In this document: positions 62,193-64,000 of the stretch, piece by piece
How positions within the stretch are numbered: position 1 is the stretch's first letter
How the letters are laid out: each line of letters starts with the position of its first letter
Source of the DNA: Bacteroidota bacterium
GTDB taxonomy: Bacteria; Bacteroidota; Bacteroidia; Flavobacteriales_E; Vicingaceae
Length of the DNA: 64,000 nucleotides
NCBI GenBank assembly: GCA_013112545.1
Contig: JABFGJ010000002.1
Span: 62,001-126,000 of the forward strand
Direction: 5' to 3'
The notes under the pieces: model-generated
The model's database searches: none
Seen by the model: the letters and a program-made list of their open reading frames with translations, nothing else
Told to the model about the DNA's origin: nothing
Program-made: the position numbers and the translations under genes

Positions 62193-63152
62193 CTAATTCA
62201 CTACTATTTTTTCAACAAATCTCCTTCCTTTTTCTGTTTGAATAACAATGAAGTAGATTTTATTGAATCCTGGTAATTCTATTTTTTGTGGAATTGTTTC
62301 TGAGGATACAATTAATTTGCCTTTAGCATCATACACTTTTATCGTTCCTAATAAATTTAACTTATTAGTAATGAATACTTCTCCATTGCTAGGGTTTGGG
62401 TTAAAGCTAAAAGTAAAGTCATTTAATTTGACTTCGTTTAAATTAGTGACTGTATTGCATTGATTTGTGGTTGGGTAAATAGTTTGTCCGCTTAGCTGAA
62501 CGCATGCTAAATAGACTTGGCTTGCAGGATGGCAATTATAGTTGTGCTTGCCAATACCATTGCTGCTGCCAATTCCTTCAATTAATTGAGATGGATAAGT
62601 GCGCCCAAATAGTGGATTGGTAGGACTAAGGCAGCTTGAGTCGTTAATAATATAAGTTCGTCTTGATTTGTTGCCTAAAAGAATGGAATCTATTCTAGTA
62701 ATGATTAAAGGTGCAGAACCCTGTTGATTTAGTTCAATTGCGTAGCTAGGACGAAGCGTGTCGCCAACAGAATAATTGAAGTCGAACCACAAAGAGTCTT
62801 GTGTAGTATTAGGAAGCCTTAACCAAACTTTTTTATGGATAGAGTCATTTCGAAAAGATCCAAAAAACTCTTGTTTATAAGTTCTAACTCCTAAAGTACA
62901 AGGATAATTAGGCGTTCCTTCATACCTTTCGGTTGATTTAATAAGCTTGTGATAGTTTAGCGAATTAATTAGGGTATCTTTTTCAATCTCAAATGTTTTT
63001 GTTGAGCAAATATTTGTGTTTGTAAAGCTGTACTCCCAAGTATAGTCTTGTTTCCAAATAATATCTTTAGTTGGAAAAGGAGTATAAGATTGAGCTAAAA
63101 GGTTAGTAGATACAAAAAGGGTTAAGAAAACAGAAAATATAAATTTGGCCAT
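62193..63152 (-). CDS. Secreted protein with T9SS type A sorting domain
   Basis: A 319-residue protein with a signal peptide (cut near LLAQ). The passenger (about 20-230) has TWEYSF early, YSVGDTLRPSY, and LIEGIGSSNGIG, motifs shared with the protein at 16803-17681, and several cysteines. The sorting domain starts FSFNPNPSNGEVFI and ends RRFVEKIVVN. It is a type IX cargo of unknown role. Confidence 0.85.
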   Translation of the reverse strand: MAKFIFSVFLTLFVSTNLLAQSYTPFPTKDIIWKQDYTWEYSFTNTNICSTKTFEIEKDTLINSLNYHKLIKSTERYEGTPNYPCTLGVRTYKQEFFGSFRNDSIHKKVWLRLPNTTQDSLWFDFNYSVGDTLRPSYAIELNQQGSAPLIITRIDSILLGNKSRRTYIINDSSCLSPTNPLFGRTYPSQLIEGIGSSNGIGKHNYNCHPASQVYLACVQLSGQTIYPTTNQCNTVTNLNEVKLNDFTFSFNPNPSNGEVFITNKLNLLGTIKVYDAKGKLIVSSETIPQKIELPGFNKIYFIVIQTEKGRRFVEKIVVN

Positions 63153-63178
63153 GATTAACAGTTTAATGTTCTGCTAAT

Positions 63179-64000
63179 TTAAGAAATTAATACTTCCCAA
63201 GCTTCATTTATTTTAGCTGCTATAAGTAGCTTTTGTGCTTTTCTTTGTTTTTCTTCCCAGTTTTCAGAAAATGTTTTTTCAGAAAATTTCGGTAATTCTT
63301 CTACATTGCCGAGCATGCCTAAATCATTTCCAGTTAAAATAGTGCTCTTTCTAATGGGCTCTGGCAATTGGTCTATGCCAATTCCAAGGTTTCGAACTGG
63401 TTTGGGAACTTCGAATAAACAATCTCCAGAAGCTCTAACATAATAATTACCGCCCATTCGGCCAACTAAGTCAATTTTGTGCTGGTCAATTGTGCCGTCT
63501 TCTCCTAGAATAGCTTCATTAATGTGAACCATCACAATCTCACAAATGATTAAATTTCCTGAACCTCCTACATCTCCTAATTCTACTACTTCTCTCACTT
63601 TGCATTCTAACTGTACCGGAGATTCCTTCACCCGAAAGGGTTTGACCAAATCGGAAGCTATTGGAGTTAAACCTGCTTTTACAAATTCATCCACGCCTTT
63701 TTCGTAAGCCGTGCTCGATAAAGACATTTGCTGCACCAGGTCAAAGTTGACAATGTTTATGACCACTTCCATGGTTTCTTTAATGTTGTCGTAAGTGTTT
63801 TTCTGCGTATTGGTTCTGCCGCTTTTGGCAGGAGAAAATATGGCGATAGGAGGGGCGGCGCTGAATACATTAAAAAAACTAAAAGGACTTAAATTCCTAT
63901 TTCCATCTTTATCAATTGTTGATGCAAATGCTATGGGTCTTGGGCCTACTGAGCCTAATAAGTAGTTGTGAAGTTTGCCCATTGAAACTTCTTTGGGGTC
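63179..64000 (-). CDS. Flavin reductase family protein, 5' end cut by the window edge
   Basis: At least 273 residues; the frame is open to the right edge, and the codons before an internal ATG at 63982 read DPKEVS, which is typical family sequence, so the true start is outside. Motifs are LLGSVGPRPIAFAST (FMN-binding start), NLSPFSFFNVFSAAPPIAIFSP, TYDNIKETMEVVINIV and a late GRMGGNYYVRASG. It reduces or binds FMN, supplying it to a partner or acting as an oxidoreductase. Partner unknown. Confidence 0.88.
   Translation of the reverse strand, partial: DPKEVSMGKLHNYLLGSVGPRPIAFASTIDKDGNRNLSPFSFFNVFSAAPPIAIFSPAKSGRTNTQKNTYDNIKETMEVVINIVNFDLVQQMSLSSTAYEKGVDEFVKAGLTPIASDLVKPFRVKESPVQLECKVREVVELGDVGGSGNLIICEIVMVHINEAILGEDGTIDQHKIDLVGRMGGNYYVRASGDCLFEVPKPVRNLGIGIDQLPEPIRKSTILTGNDLGMLGNVEELPKFSEKTFSENWEEKQRKAQKLLIAAKINEAWEVLIS

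Noticed and set aside
1-64000. CRISPR arrays, tRNA or rRNA genes, prophage or integrase genes
   Set aside because: Looked for by eye in all gaps; no regularly spaced repeats, cloverleaf-like segments or phage genes were recognised. A covariance-model scan would be needed to exclude small RNAs.

Overview
The window is AT-rich, gene-dense chromosomal DNA of a Bacteroidota bacterium, most likely a Flavobacteriales-type member. The evidence is four gliding/type IX secretion genes (gldD, gldE, gldF, gldG), three secreted proteins with C-terminal type IX (T9SS type A) sorting domains, Bacteroidota-restricted families (DUF5723, DUF4271, DUF5777, DUF4286), and promoters with the TAnnTTTG -7 element of this phylum. 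Family or genus cannot be fixed from the sequence. Nearly everything is housekeeping, with short gaps and many 1-38 nt overlaps. No rRNA, tRNA, CRISPR array, prophage or transposase gene was found.

Layout. 1-10 kb: the start of a DUF5723 outer-membrane protein (cut by the left edge), recJ, APS reductase cysH coupled to a sugar epimerase, rsmI, a WaaE-like glycosyltransferase, an O-antigen ligase/polymerase, then S41 protease-yidD-rnpA. 10-17 kb: hemD with DUF4271, a glutaryl-CoA dehydrogenase-like enzyme, a small secreted TIMP/netrin-like protein overlapping a membrane gene, a 2-hydroxyacid dehydrogenase, mgtE, and a T9SS cargo gene. 17.8-18.9 kb: a 'mobile mystery' A/B (XRE plus Fic) pair. 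19-26 kb: serS, lipoprotein, TPR, DUF4286 and rsmA as one tight unit; rplU-rpmA; a DMT transporter. 26-34 kb: an HMA-domain lipoprotein, heme A synthase, gldD-gldE, ssb, mutY, an HU/IHF gene, a TPR protein, a 30-residue basic COX24-like probable ribosomal protein, and RNase G.

34.4-37.3 kb holds the most unusual block: five tightly packed genes encoding a membrane-anchored OB-fold protein, a mono-module cytochrome-like lipoprotein with an atypical CX4CH site, a YceI protein, a DUF5777 beta-barrel, and a two-module cytochrome-like lipoprotein. It looks like an envelope redox or carrier system with no assigned function. 37-43 kb: an MFS transporter, recX, a membrane protein, an M42-like peptidase, then a small toxin-antitoxin/XRE island flanked by 50-nt direct repeats that form REP-like hairpins, followed by dnaN. 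43-47 kb: DUF4340, gldG and gldF. 47-52 kb: lysC, lysA and an M1 aminopeptidase, overlapping end to end. 52-57 kb: T9SS cargo, S4 RNA-binding protein, DUF3108, DUF493, a HEAT-like protein and a BtuB-like TonB receptor. 57-64 kb: methyltransferase, YggS, DUF1015, serA, serC, bL31 type B, another T9SS cargo, and a flavin reductase cut by the right edge.

Connections between genes: surface polysaccharide and secretion functions (glycosyltransferase, O-antigen ligase, Gld proteins, T9SS cargo) are spread across the window. Two biosynthetic groups are complete enough to read: aspartate to lysine (lysC-lysA) and serine (serC-serA). Candidate accessory insertions are 13.2-14.1 kb, 16.6-19.1 kb, 34.1-37.4 kb and 40.7-42.2 kb.
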